Assembly: GCF_016901695.1 (NCBI RefSeq)
Contig: NZ_JACJKS010000003.1
Span: 62,001 to 126,000 of the forward strand
Direction of reading: 5' to 3'
From: Mordavella massiliensis
GTDB lineage: Bacteria; Bacillota; Clostridia; Lachnospirales; Lachnospiraceae
DNA length: 64,000 bases
The notes beneath the pieces were generated by a model. The model made no database searches and was not told the origin of the DNA. It saw only the letters and a program-made list of their open reading frames with translations. The position numbers were made by a program, and so were the translations under genes. Below, piece after piece: positions 34,166 to 41,368 of the stretch (its first letter is position 1; each line of letters starts with the position of its first letter).

Positions 34166-34453
34166 ATGAGAAAAATCATAGCAGGACTGGCAATCGGAGC
34201 CGCAGCGGCAGCGCTTGGCGGGACAGGCGCCCTCGCGGCGGGAAACGGAGCTGGCGCCGCGGCGCTGTGCAGGCAGGACACACAGGCAGTCTGCGACTGG
34301 TGTCAGGAGAGAGGAGCCGGTTTCGTGGACGAGGACGGGGACGGCATCTGCGATAACTATGGAACCGGAACAGCAGGAATGGCAGGCAGCGCCGGACAGG
34401 GAGGCGCGCATCATGGCGGCGGCAGCGGGCACCACGGGCGCTGCCTGCGGTAG
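34166..34453 (+). CDS. Small secreted protein with a DxDxDG calcium-loop-like motif
   Basis: A 95-residue protein I cannot place in a named family. Residues 1-24 form a signal peptide ending in GALAAG. The mature part has four cysteines (LCRQ, VCDWC, GICDN), and the stretch VDEDGDGICDNYG resembles an EF-hand or dockerin calcium loop. A Gly/His-rich tail follows (HHGGGSGHHGRC). Such short EDGDGICDNYG proteins occur next to two-component or sigma-factor genes in Clostridia. Calcium or other metal binding at the surface is plausible but unproven. Confidence 0.65.
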   Translation: MRKIIAGLAIGAAAAALGGTGALAAGNGAGAAALCRQDTQAVCDWCQERGAGFVDEDGDGICDNYGTGTAGMAGSAGQGGAHHGGGSGHHGRCLR

Positions 34454-34484
34454 AAGGACATAGGAAAACGGGGGATCGCAAGAC

Positions 34485-34970
34485 ATGCGCAGTGAGGCGG
34501 AAGCAGCCAGAGCCATTGACCTCTATGCGGACACGGTAAAGAGGATCTGCATGGTACATGTAAAGAACGAGGCGGACACAGAGGACATATTTCAGACCGT
34601 ATTTCTGAAATATGTCCTTCACACGGATGCCTTTGCAAGCCCGGCACACGAGAAGGCATGGATCATCACGGTGACGGTCAACGCCTGCCGGGATCTTCTG
34701 CGCAGTGTATTCCGCAAAAAGACGGTCCCGCTGGAGAAGGTGAAAGAGAAGCCAGGGGAGGAGGAAGCCGACCACAGCGAGGTGCTGGAGGCGGTCCTAT
34801 CCCTCCCGGAAAAATATAAGGACGCCGTGTACCTCTACTATTATGAAGGGTACAGCGCGGAGGAGATCGGCGGCATCCTGGGGAAAAAGACAAACACAGT
34901 CTACACGCTTCTTGCGCGGGCAAGACAGATGCTGCGGGTGAAGCTGGAAGGGGTGACGGATGATGAATGA
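34485..34970 (+). CDS. ECF-type RNA polymerase sigma factor
   Basis: A 161-residue sigma-70 family member with region 2 (YADTVKRICMVHVKNEADTEDIFQTVFLKYV) and region 4 (LPEKYKDAVYLYYYEGYSAEEIGGILGKKTNTVYTLLARARQML). It recruits RNA polymerase to a dedicated promoter set. It overlaps by 11 bp the gene for an RsgI-like membrane anti-sigma protein, which will keep it inactive until a surface signal arrives. Its region 2 coding sequence contains an unusually long perfect inverted repeat (34582-34618). Confidence 0.9.
   Translation: MRSEAEAARAIDLYADTVKRICMVHVKNEADTEDIFQTVFLKYVLHTDAFASPAHEKAWIITVTVNACRDLLRSVFRKKTVPLEKVKEKPGEEEADHSEVLEAVLSLPEKYKDAVYLYYYEGYSAEEIGGILGKKTNTVYTLLARARQMLRVKLEGVTDDE
34582..34618 (+). 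repeat. Intragenic inverted repeat in the ECF sigma gene
   Basis: GGACATATTTCAGA (34583-34596) pairs perfectly with TCTGAAATATGTCC (34604-34617) across a 7-base loop; one more A-T pair extends it. A 15-bp stem in region 2 codons. Confidence 0.75.
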
Positions 34971-35739
34971 GAAGTTGAAAGAAGCCTTTGACCAGATCCA
35001 TGCAGAGGAATCCCTGAAGCAACATACGCGGGACTACCTTGCCAGGGAAGTGTACAGCGGGAAGCGCGCGCACAGGAGCCGGCCCGCCCGGCGTCTTCTC
35101 CCGGCGGCAGCGGCGGCCTGCGTGCTTCTTGCGGCCGGCGTCTGCGGGGGCTGGATGTTCTTCACACCGACCGCCTGCATCAGCATTGATGTAAACCCCT
35201 CTCTTGAACTTGGGATCAACCGGTTTGACCGGATCATCTCCGTGAAGGGATACAACGAGGAGGGCGAGGCGATCGCAGAGGCGCTGGATATCCGGTATAT
35301 GCCGTACGAGGAGGCGGTGGACGCGGTCCTGGAGAGCGGGGAGTTTGCCGCCTATTTAACGGACGATGCGGCGGTGACCTTTACCGTGGCCGGCAGGGAC
35401 ACCGAGCAGAGCAGCCGGATCCTTGGCCATGTGGAGCGCTGCACAGAGGGGCATGCGAACACCTACTGTCACGCCGGCACGGCCGGGGAGATGGAGGATG
35501 CCCATCACGCCGGCATGTCCGTCGGGAAATACAGGGCCTGGCTCGCCCTTCGTGAGGCCGGCCTGGATCTGACGCAGGAGGAAGTGCAGGACATGACTAT
35601 GCGCCAGATCCGGGATCTTCTGGAAGAGGCCGGAGCCGATCCGGACGCGGCCGCGTCCTCCCCGCCGGCAGACAATGAGGCCGGGACACATCACAGGTCA
35701 GAAGGGCAGCACGGACATGGCCGGCATGGAAACTCATAA
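34960..35739 (+). CDS. RsgI-like membrane anti-sigma factor
   Basis: A 259-residue single-pass protein. The cytosolic N-terminus (about 1-40) would bind the sigma factor. A helix (about 43-66) crosses the membrane and is followed by the RsgI-type periplasmic segment TACISIDVNPSLELGINRFDRIISVKGYNEEGEAI, a signature of anti-sigma factors of the RsgI class that sense polysaccharide or other surface stress. The C-terminal part is His-rich (HAGTAGEMEDAHHAGM; HHRSEGQHGHGRHGN), which may bind metal. It overlaps the sigma gene, so the two are co-translated. Confidence 0.82.
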   Translation: MMNEKLKEAFDQIHAEESLKQHTRDYLAREVYSGKRAHRSRPARRLLPAAAAACVLLAAGVCGGWMFFTPTACISIDVNPSLELGINRFDRIISVKGYNEEGEAIAEALDIRYMPYEEAVDAVLESGEFAAYLTDDAAVTFTVAGRDTEQSSRILGHVERCTEGHANTYCHAGTAGEMEDAHHAGMSVGKYRAWLALREAGLDLTQEEVQDMTMRQIRDLLEEAGADPDAAASSPPADNEAGTHHRSEGQHGHGRHGNS

Positions 35740-35758
35740 AAGATAAAAAATCTGTGGC

Positions 35759-35780
35759 TTTTAATTTCTTTTTAATCTTT
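35759..35780 (+). promoter_or_regulatory. Tandem 11-bp repeat, probable response-regulator site before the PepSY gene
   Basis: TTTTAATTTCT (35759-35769) and TTTTAATCTTT (35770-35780) are adjacent direct repeats with an 11-bp period, the spacing used by OmpR-family regulators. A -10-like TATATT follows at 35787-35792. Confidence 0.5.
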
Positions 35781-35857
35781 CTCATGTATATTGGTCACAA
35801 CAGGAAAACAAAATAAAAAAGAAAGGCACCGGCTCCGGCCGGGAAAGGAACAGAAAA

Positions 35858-36505
35858 ATGAGAAAGAGAAGCAGAAAGATAACGGCAGTGATCCTGGCAG
35901 CGGCGGCAACAGCGGGCGTACTTACAGGATGCGGGGCAGCAGGCAAAGATATCGGGCAGGACGAGGCGAAGCGGATCGCTTTCGAGGATGCAGGCGTGAG
36001 CGAGTCGGACACATCCCGCCTGAAAGTGGAGAAGGACAGGGACGACGGCATGCTCCAGTATGAAGTGCAGTTCAGTGTGGCGGAGAAGGAGTACAGCTAC
36101 GATATCAACGGCAGCAACGGGGATATCCTGAGCACCGATGTGGAGACGACAGGCAACGCCCTGCAGGGCGGTCAGAACGCCGGAGGGGCGCAGGATGACG
36201 GGACTGCGGCAGGAACAGGCGATGCGGCAGGAACTACCGGCAATACAGGAAACACGCAGCCCCAGACAAACGGCGGCGCAGGGACAGGCACAGCGGCCAA
36301 TGTGGCGGTGAGCGAGGCGGATGCCAGGAAAGCGGCCCTGGACCGGGTGCCCGGCGCGACCGATGCAGATATCCGCATGGAGCTGGAATTTGACGACGGT
36401 TACTACATCTACGAGGGAGACATCATCTACGAGCAGAGGGAGTACGAGTTTGAGATCGACGCACAGAGCGGCAGTTTCCTGAAGTGGAGCGAGGAGAGAA
36501 GATAA
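35858..36505 (+). CDS. PepSY-domain lipoprotein
   Basis: A 215-residue secreted lipoprotein with lipobox LTG-C25. Two PepSY-like repeats (IGQDEAKRIAFEDAGVSESD...YEVQFSVAEKEYSYDINGSNGDIL and VSEADARKAALDRVPGATDADI...YEFEIDAQSGSFLKW) are separated by a Gly/Thr/Asn-rich linker (about 95-140). PepSY domains are thought to inhibit proteases or to act in envelope sensing. The upstream tandem repeat suggests control by the two-component system at 32033-34078. Confidence 0.85.
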   Translation: MRKRSRKITAVILAAAATAGVLTGCGAAGKDIGQDEAKRIAFEDAGVSESDTSRLKVEKDRDDGMLQYEVQFSVAEKEYSYDINGSNGDILSTDVETTGNALQGGQNAGGAQDDGTAAGTGDAAGTTGNTGNTQPQTNGGAGTGTAANVAVSEADARKAALDRVPGATDADIRMELEFDDGYYIYEGDIIYEQREYEFEIDAQSGSFLKWSEERR

Positions 36506-36531
36506 AGAGGAAAGACAGGAGGAAGAGAACC

Positions 36532-37053
36532 ATGACAGATACACTGGAAGTGATCCGGACAAGAAGGAGCATCCGCAGTTTTAAGCCGGATATGGTGCCC
36601 CGGGATGTGATCGGACAGATCGTGGAGGCAGGAACATACGCTGCGACCGGAAAGAACGGGCAGTCCCCCGTCATCCTGGCGGTGACGAACCGCAGGCTGC
36701 GGGACCGACTCTCGGAGATGAACGCGCAGATCATGGGCGTGGACATGGATCCCTTTTACGGCGCTCCGGTCGTGCTTGTTGTCCTGGCAGACAAGAGCCG
36801 TCCCACCTGCGTGTACGACGGAAGCCTGGTGATGGGCAATCTCATGCTGGCTGCCCATGCGCTCGGGATTGGCAGCTGCTGGATCCACCGGGCAAAGGAG
36901 GAGTTTGAGACGGAAGAGGGGAAAGAGCTTCTTCGCTCCCTTGGTATAGAGGGGGACTATGAAGGGATCGGCCACTGCGTGCTCGGCTATGTGGACGGGG
37001 AGTATCCGGATGCGGCGAAGAGAAAAGAGAACTGGGTTTACTATATAGAGTAA
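36532..37053 (+). CDS. Nitroreductase family protein
   Basis: A 173-residue FMN-dependent oxidoreductase. The FMN-binding RTRRSIRSFKPD is near residue 8-19 and the family-typical ATGKNGQSPVILAV and AAHALGIGSCWIHRA segments are present. Length is at the short end of the family. ATG 36532 has a perfect AGGAGG; an in-frame ATG at 36484 would overlap the previous gene by 22 bp. Physiological substrate (quinone, nitroarene or flavin) unknown. Confidence 0.85.
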   Translation: MTDTLEVIRTRRSIRSFKPDMVPRDVIGQIVEAGTYAATGKNGQSPVILAVTNRRLRDRLSEMNAQIMGVDMDPFYGAPVVLVVLADKSRPTCVYDGSLVMGNLMLAAHALGIGSCWIHRAKEEFETEEGKELLRSLGIEGDYEGIGHCVLGYVDGEYPDAAKRKENWVYYIE

Positions 37054-37097
37054 CAGATAGAGTAACAGAATAAGTCGGCATCAAAATAGTAACAGTA

Positions 37098-37126
37098 TTG
37101 ACATACGTGTAAACACGTGTTAAAAT
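37098..37126 (+). promoter_or_regulatory. hicAB: hicAB promoter with operator in the spacer
   Basis: TTGACA (37098-37103), 17-bp spacer, TAAAAT (37121-37126). The inverted repeat ACGTGT-AA-ACACGT (37105-37118) fills the spacer, ideally placed for repression by HicB. Confidence 0.7.
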
Positions 37127-37156
37127 TCAAGAGTAATATGTAGGAGGATATTACAG

Positions 37157-37345
37157 ATGCCGATGACGCCAAGAGAGATGATCCGATATCTCAAGAAACA
37201 TGGGTTTAGAGAAGTCAGCCAGAATGGGTCTCATGTCAAAATGAAAAATATACAGACCGGAAGACAGACTATAGTACCCTGCCATAAAGGGGAAATGAAA
37301 AAAGGATTGGAACAGGCCATATTAAGACAGGCTGGACTGAGATGA
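37157..37345 (+). CDS. hicA: HicA family toxin (mRNA interferase)
   Basis: A 62-residue type II toxin of the dsRBD-like fold that cleaves mRNA. The catalytic His is in NGSHVKMK and the rest of the family pattern is present (TPREMIRYLKKHGFREV...TIVPCHKGEMKKGLEQAILRQAGL). The pair is read toxin first, which is the HicA-HicB order. The DNA is AT-richer than its neighbours (see codons such as AAA, AGA, ATA), a sign of recent acquisition. Confidence 0.9.
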   Translation: MPMTPREMIRYLKKHGFREVSQNGSHVKMKNIQTGRQTIVPCHKGEMKKGLEQAILRQAGLR

Positions 37346-37370
37346 AGCAATATATTTGGAGGAATCTAGT

Positions 37371-37766
37371 ATGAATAAATTATTTTATCCAGCCATCTTC
37401 CACAGGGAAGATGAAGGGTTTTGGGTTTCCTTTCCGGATTTTCCGGAATGCCTCACAGAGGGAGATGACATGGATCACGCCTATGAGATGGCGGTAGAAG
37501 CGCTTGGGCTTGCCATTACATGCAGGAAAGAAGAGGGAGATGACATTCCTGCCGCATCACTGCCGGAGGAACTGGATATACAGGACGGTATTCCGGTGAT
37601 CGTGGAATTTGATATGCAGGAATATCTGAGAAAGCATCATTCCAGGGCAGTAAAAAAGACGCTTACGATCCCGGAATGGCTGAATGAGGAGGCGATGGCC
37701 AGAGGCATTAATTTCTCGCAGGTTCTTCAGGAAGCACTCATTGGCAAACTGGATATAAACAGATAG
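37371..37766 (+). CDS. hicB: HicB family antitoxin
   Basis: A 131-residue antitoxin with an N-terminal degenerate RNase-H-like HicB domain (FYPAIFHREDEGFWVSFPDFPECLTEGDDMDHAYEMAVEALGLAI) that covers HicA, and a C-terminal ribbon-helix-helix-type DNA-binding segment (KTLTIPEWLNEEAMARGINFSQVLQEAL). ATG 37371 has GGAGG at 37358-37362; an earlier ATG at 37356 would overlap that site. It probably represses the operator in the hicA promoter together with HicA. Confidence 0.9.
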   Translation: MNKLFYPAIFHREDEGFWVSFPDFPECLTEGDDMDHAYEMAVEALGLAITCRKEEGDDIPAASLPEELDIQDGIPVIVEFDMQEYLRKHHSRAVKKTLTIPEWLNEEAMARGINFSQVLQEALIGKLDINR

Positions 37767-37776
37767 CAAACGGACT

Positions 37777-37825
37777 AAAAAAAGACACAGAAACAGCAAG
37801 TGAGGCTGCATTTTCTGTGTCTTTT
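37777..37825. terminator. Bidirectional terminator between hicB and aroD
   Basis: AAAAGACACAGAAA (37780-37793) pairs with TTTCTGTGTCTTTT (37812-37825), flanked by A and T runs for the two convergent genes. Confidence 0.8.
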
Positions 37826-37848
37826 CATATTGCGCATATATGTGACTC

Positions 37849-38616
37849 CTATACCCCCAGCGCGCCGTGCACGGAGGCGAGCACCCGGCTCAGTTCCTGG
37901 GCACCGATCTGTCCCGGGGCGGACGCCATGGAGCCGGAGCCGAAGGTCAGGCAGGAGCCGAAGACCTCGCAGGAGAGGCGGCTGATGCTGCCGAGCCCTG
38001 CCATGGACATGGTGATGATGGGCCGGTCCGCGTAGTCGGTGGCCATCTCCTCTGTGGCGGCAAGAAGGGTCAGCACATCCTTTTTGCTCTGGGGCATGAC
38101 TGCCACCTTGGGGATGTCGGCGCCCATATCCTGCATCTTGCGCAGGCGGTAGACAATATCCGACTGGGCGGGCGTCCTGTCAAAATCGTGGTTGGAGGCG
38201 ACGACTTTTGTGCCGCTCTCATGAATTGCCGCGATCAGGTCGGAGACGACCGCATCGCCGGTGAAGATCTCCACATCGATGAGATCAGCCATTTTGGTGG
38301 CAGCCACCGCTTTGTTGAGAGCCACATAGGCGGCTGTGTCCATCTCGTGGACGCCGCCTTCTTTTTTTGTCCGGAAGGTGAAAAGCAGAGGCGTGTCGCC
38401 CAGCTTCTCCCGGACGCCGGCGAGGACATCCAGCACGGCCTGTGTGTCCTCCACGCCCTCAAACCAGTCCACGCGCCATTCCATCAGATCCATGGGCATG
38501 GACTTGTACTGCTCTGTGAGGGAGAGGATCTCCTCCTTCGTCTTTCCCATATTGGGGATGCAGATGGCAGGAATGCCGCTTCCAAGCTCCAGGTTTCTTA
38601 CTTTCACTGTATTCAT
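37849..38616 (-). CDS. aroD: Type I 3-dehydroquinate dehydratase
   Basis: Interconverts 3-dehydroquinate and 3-dehydroshikimate through a Schiff base. The 255-residue product has the Schiff-base Lys in PKVAVMP, the catalytic His in SNHDFDRTP and the C-terminal SAPGQIG motif. Type I enzymes are used in both biosynthesis and catabolism; here the neighbour is a YdiB-like dehydrogenase and the LTTR box points to catabolism. E. coli ydiB-aroD has the same neighbours. ATG 38616 has GGGAGG upstream and follows the aroE-like stop by 15 bp. Confidence 0.93.
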   Translation of the reverse strand: MNTVKVRNLELGSGIPAICIPNMGKTKEEILSLTEQYKSMPMDLMEWRVDWFEGVEDTQAVLDVLAGVREKLGDTPLLFTFRTKKEGGVHEMDTAAYVALNKAVAATKMADLIDVEIFTGDAVVSDLIAAIHESGTKVVASNHDFDRTPAQSDIVYRLRKMQDMGADIPKVAVMPQSKKDVLTLLAATEEMATDYADRPIITMSMAGLGSISRLSCEVFGSCLTFGSGSMASAPGQIGAQELSRVLASVHGALGV

Positions 38617-38631
38617 GATCCTGCCTCCCGC

Positions 38632-39531
38632 CTAGTTCTCGTCGTCATCTGTGTACACGTAGGAGATGCCGAGCTTCTCCTTCATATATTCGCTGTCCAC
38701 CCGCTGTCCCAGCATCAGCTCGATGGCCGCGATCGCCTGGAAGAGCATCATGCCCTGGCCGTTCATGGTCTTGCAGCCGGCTTTTCTGGCCATCTTCAGC
38801 ATGGCTGTCTCGTGGGGGGAGTACACCACATCGGTCACAATGAGGTCCGGGCGGAAGAAGGAGGCGTCCGGAATATAGGTGATCCCCTCCAGCGGCTTCA
38901 TGCCCACGCCGGTGGCGTTGGTGAACAGGTAGCTGTCCGCCATCTCTGCTTTCAGGCGGTCCAGGTCCTCCAGAGGGTAGAAGGTGGCCTTGCAGTTTGT
39001 GTTCTCATTGATCTTTTTCACGGTCTCGATAGCGTTGTCTTTGAACTTGTCATCTCTTGCGAAGATGGACATCTCGGCCACGCCGTCCAGGGCGGACTGG
39101 ATCTGTACGGCAGTGGCCGCCCCGCCGGATCCGACGATGGTCACCTTTTTGCCGGTGGGATCGATGCCGTTGTCCTTCAGGGACTGTACGTATCCGATGC
39201 CGTCCGTGTTGTGCCCGATCAGGTAGCCGTCCTTATTTACGATGGTGTTGACAGCGCCGCAGAGCTGAGCGGCGGGGGACACCTCGTCCAGGTACTTGTG
39301 TACGATAGTCTTGTTCGGCATGGAAATATTGGAACCGCGCAGCTTCAGGGCGCGGAGGCCTTTGATGGCGTCCTCGAGATCGTCCGCATCCACCTCGAAC
39401 GCGAGATTGACGATGTCCACGCCCAACTTCTCGTAGGCTGCGTTGTGGGTGGCGGGGGACTGGGAATGGCGGATCGGGTATGCCATTAGTCCGATCAGTT
39501 CTGTATGCCCGGTGATCTGGTGTCTTTCCAT
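38632..39531 (-). CDS. Shikimate/quinate dehydrogenase (YdiB-like), second paralogue
   Basis: A 299-residue AroE-superfamily enzyme: MAYPIRHSQSPATHN (substrate), GSNISMPNKTI with the catalytic Lys, HNTDGIGY with the Asp, and GSGGAATAVQIQSAL for the nucleotide. The SMPNK sequence is that of E. coli YdiB (shikimate/quinate dual specificity) rather than AroE. About 40 percent similar by eye to the 29742-30617 product. First gene of a two-gene operon with aroD; AAAAGGAGAG precedes the ATG. Confidence 0.88.
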   Translation of the reverse strand: MERHQITGHTELIGLMAYPIRHSQSPATHNAAYEKLGVDIVNLAFEVDADDLEDAIKGLRALKLRGSNISMPNKTIVHKYLDEVSPAAQLCGAVNTIVNKDGYLIGHNTDGIGYVQSLKDNGIDPTGKKVTIVGSGGAATAVQIQSALDGVAEMSIFARDDKFKDNAIETVKKINENTNCKATFYPLEDLDRLKAEMADSYLFTNATGVGMKPLEGITYIPDASFFRPDLIVTDVVYSPHETAMLKMARKAGCKTMNGQGMMLFQAIAAIELMLGQRVDSEYMKEKLGISYVYTDDDEN

Positions 39532-39574
39532 AATGCATCTCTCCTTTTTCTATAGAAAACTTTTATCTGTCTAT

Positions 39575-39603
39575 ATTTTAACAAAACGGATTTCCGCAAT
39601 CAA
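39575..39603 (-). promoter_or_regulatory. Promoter of the aroE-aroD operon
   Basis: On the minus strand TTGATT (39603-39598), 17-bp spacer, TAAAAT (39580-39575); predicted start near 39568. Confidence 0.55.
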
Positions 39604-39623
39604 ATACATATTGTTCTTTAAAA

Positions 39624-39642
39624 CGATAGACAAAATCTATCG
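39624..39642 (-). promoter_or_regulatory. LysR-type box 2 upstream of aroE-aroD
   Basis: A perfect palindrome CGATAGA-N5-TCTATCG (39624-39642) containing ATA-N9-TAT, centred at about -65 from the predicted start and exactly 22 bp from the -35, the same distance as box 1 at 26771-26785. Confidence 0.65.
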
Positions 39643-39712
39643 AATGTTCCGTAGTCTAAACGGACCGGCATCCGCATATATTCTAACAGCACATGCGGAA
39701 GGGGAAGAGAAG

Positions 39713-41185
39713 ATGGAGCAGTATGAATTATACAGGGATATACAGGCCAGGACGAACGGGGAGATCTACATAGGCGTGGTGGGGCCGGTGCGCACCGGCA
39801 AATCCACCTTTATCAAGCGGTTTATGGATGTGCTCGTCCTCCCGCACATGGAGGATGAACACGCGAAGGCGCAGACAGTGGATGAACTGCCCCAGTCGGC
39901 CTCGGGGCGGACGATCATGACGACGGAACCCAAATTCGTGCCCAAGGAGGCGGCCGTGGTGGAGCTGGCGGAGGGGACGTCCGTGAAGATCCGCCTGATC
40001 GACTGTGTGGGCTACATGGTGGAGGGCGCCTCCGGACACCAGGAGGACGGGGAGGAGCGGAAGGTGAAGACGCCTTGGTACGACTATGAGATCCCCTTCA
40101 CGAAGGCGGCGGCCATCGGGACGGAAAAGGTGATCCATGAGCACTCCACCATCGGCGTTGTGGTGACTACGGACGGCAGCATCGGGGAGATCCCACGAGA
40201 GAGCTACGAGGCGGCGGAAGGCCGGACGATCCGGGAACTCCAGGAGATCGGGAAGCCCTTTGTCGTGCTGGTGAACAGCCGGCATCCACAGTCCGGCGAG
40301 GCAGAGCGCACGGCGGGGCAGATCCGGGACACATACGGGGTGCAGGCGGTCCCGGTGAACTGCGCGCAGATGCAGGAAGCCGATATCCACCGGATCATGG
40401 AGGCGGTGCTCTTTGAGTTCCCTGTCTCAGAGATCCGGTTCTATATTCCCCGCTGGGCGGAGATGCTGCCGGCAGATCACCGGATCCGGCAGGATCTTCT
40501 CTTCCATGTGCGCAGAGTGCTGGACGGGATCTGTGAGATCCGGGACGCCGTCGGGGGCGTGGAGACGCCGGAGAGTCCCTATATAGACGAGATGCGCCTG
40601 GAGAAGATCAGCATGGACACCGGCTGCGTGCAGATCCGGATCGGGATCGGGGAGGCATTCTACTATGAGGTGCTCAGCGAGATGACCGGCGCGGATATAG
40701 ACGGCGAGTATGAACTGATCCGGGAGCTGAAGAGCCTCTCCGCCATGAAGCGGGAGTACGAGGGCGTGAAAGGGGCGTTCGACAGCGTGCGGATGAAGGG
40801 GTACGGCGTGGTGAAGCCGGGCCGGGAGGAGATCACCCTGGATGAGCCGGAGATCATAAAGCAGGGGAACAAGTACGGGGTGAAGATCCGCTCCCATGCT
40901 CCGTCCATCCACCTGATCCGGGCCAGCATCGAGACAGAGATCGCGCCCATTGTCGGGAACGAGCAGCAGGCGGAGGACCTGATCCGCTACATCGGGGAGA
41001 CGAAAGAAAGAGAGGGCGGCATCTGGGAGACGAACATCTTCGGCAAGACGGTGGAGGAGCTGGTCATGGACGGCATGAACGCCAAGATATCCATGATCGG
41101 GGACGAGAGCCAGGTGAAGCTGCAGGATACCATGCAGAAAGTTGTCAACGACAGCAACGGCGGCATGGTCTGCATTATCATCTAG
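39713..41185 (+). CDS. spoIVA: Stage IV sporulation protein A
   Basis: SpoIVA is the ATPase that polymerises on the forespore surface and anchors the spore coat. The 490-residue product has the Walker A GPVRTGKST (residues 24-32), the conserved MTTEPKFVPKEA and switch-like DCVGYMVEGA, and the C-terminal tail SNGGMVCIII. Length and motifs match the family, so the organism forms endospores. ATG 39713 is preceded by GGAAGGGGAAG; longer upstream extensions overlap the aroE promoter. A sigma-E promoter is expected; a CATATATT at 39675 could be its -10 but I see no clear -35. Confidence 0.95.
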   Translation: MEQYELYRDIQARTNGEIYIGVVGPVRTGKSTFIKRFMDVLVLPHMEDEHAKAQTVDELPQSASGRTIMTTEPKFVPKEAAVVELAEGTSVKIRLIDCVGYMVEGASGHQEDGEERKVKTPWYDYEIPFTKAAAIGTEKVIHEHSTIGVVVTTDGSIGEIPRESYEAAEGRTIRELQEIGKPFVVLVNSRHPQSGEAERTAGQIRDTYGVQAVPVNCAQMQEADIHRIMEAVLFEFPVSEIRFYIPRWAEMLPADHRIRQDLLFHVRRVLDGICEIRDAVGGVETPESPYIDEMRLEKISMDTGCVQIRIGIGEAFYYEVLSEMTGADIDGEYELIRELKSLSAMKREYEGVKGAFDSVRMKGYGVVKPGREEITLDEPEIIKQGNKYGVKIRSHAPSIHLIRASIETEIAPIVGNEQQAEDLIRYIGETKEREGGIWETNIFGKTVEELVMDGMNAKISMIGDESQVKLQDTMQKVVNDSNGGMVCIII

Positions 41186-41201
41186 CAGGCGGCCGGCGCG
41201 C

Positions 41202-41243
41202 GCCGCACATGTTCACGGGGAGTGGGGATGTGCGGCACTTTTT
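41202..41243 (+). terminator. Terminator of spoIVA
   Basis: GCCGCACAT (41202-41210) pairs with ATGTGCGGC (41228-41236), followed by ACTTTTT. Confidence 0.75.
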
Positions 41244-41253
41244 ATGATCATTG

Positions 41254-41307
41254 AAAACATTTCGTGATTTCGTGTAAAATGCGGGTAAAACATTTTGCGA
41301 TTTCGTG
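41254..41307 (+). promoter_or_regulatory. Pair of 21-bp direct repeats before the second two-component operon
   Basis: Copies at 41254-41274 and 41287-41307 read AAAACATTT.GTGATTTCGTG with two differences and a 33-bp period (about three helical turns). Each contains a tandem half-site (TTTCGTGATTTCGTG in copy 1). This is the architecture of response-regulator sites and suggests autoregulation of the two-component genes. Confidence 0.6.
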
Positions 41308-41368
41308 ATATGATGAAGATATGTATTTCCACGAATACCGGTATGATCTAACAGAAGGAGAAGAGGAT

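Noticed and set aside
34960-35739. His-rich anti-sigma tail as a separate metal chaperone gene
   Set aside because: It is in frame with the RsgI-like domain and has no own start or ribosome binding site.
37371-37766. HicB as a general DUF1902-type protein without a partner
   Set aside because: hicA lies 25 bp upstream with a shared promoter and operator.
39660-39690. Clear sigma-E promoter for spoIVA
   Set aside because: CATATATT could be a -10 but I cannot identify a matching -35 at the right distance, so I do not annotate it.
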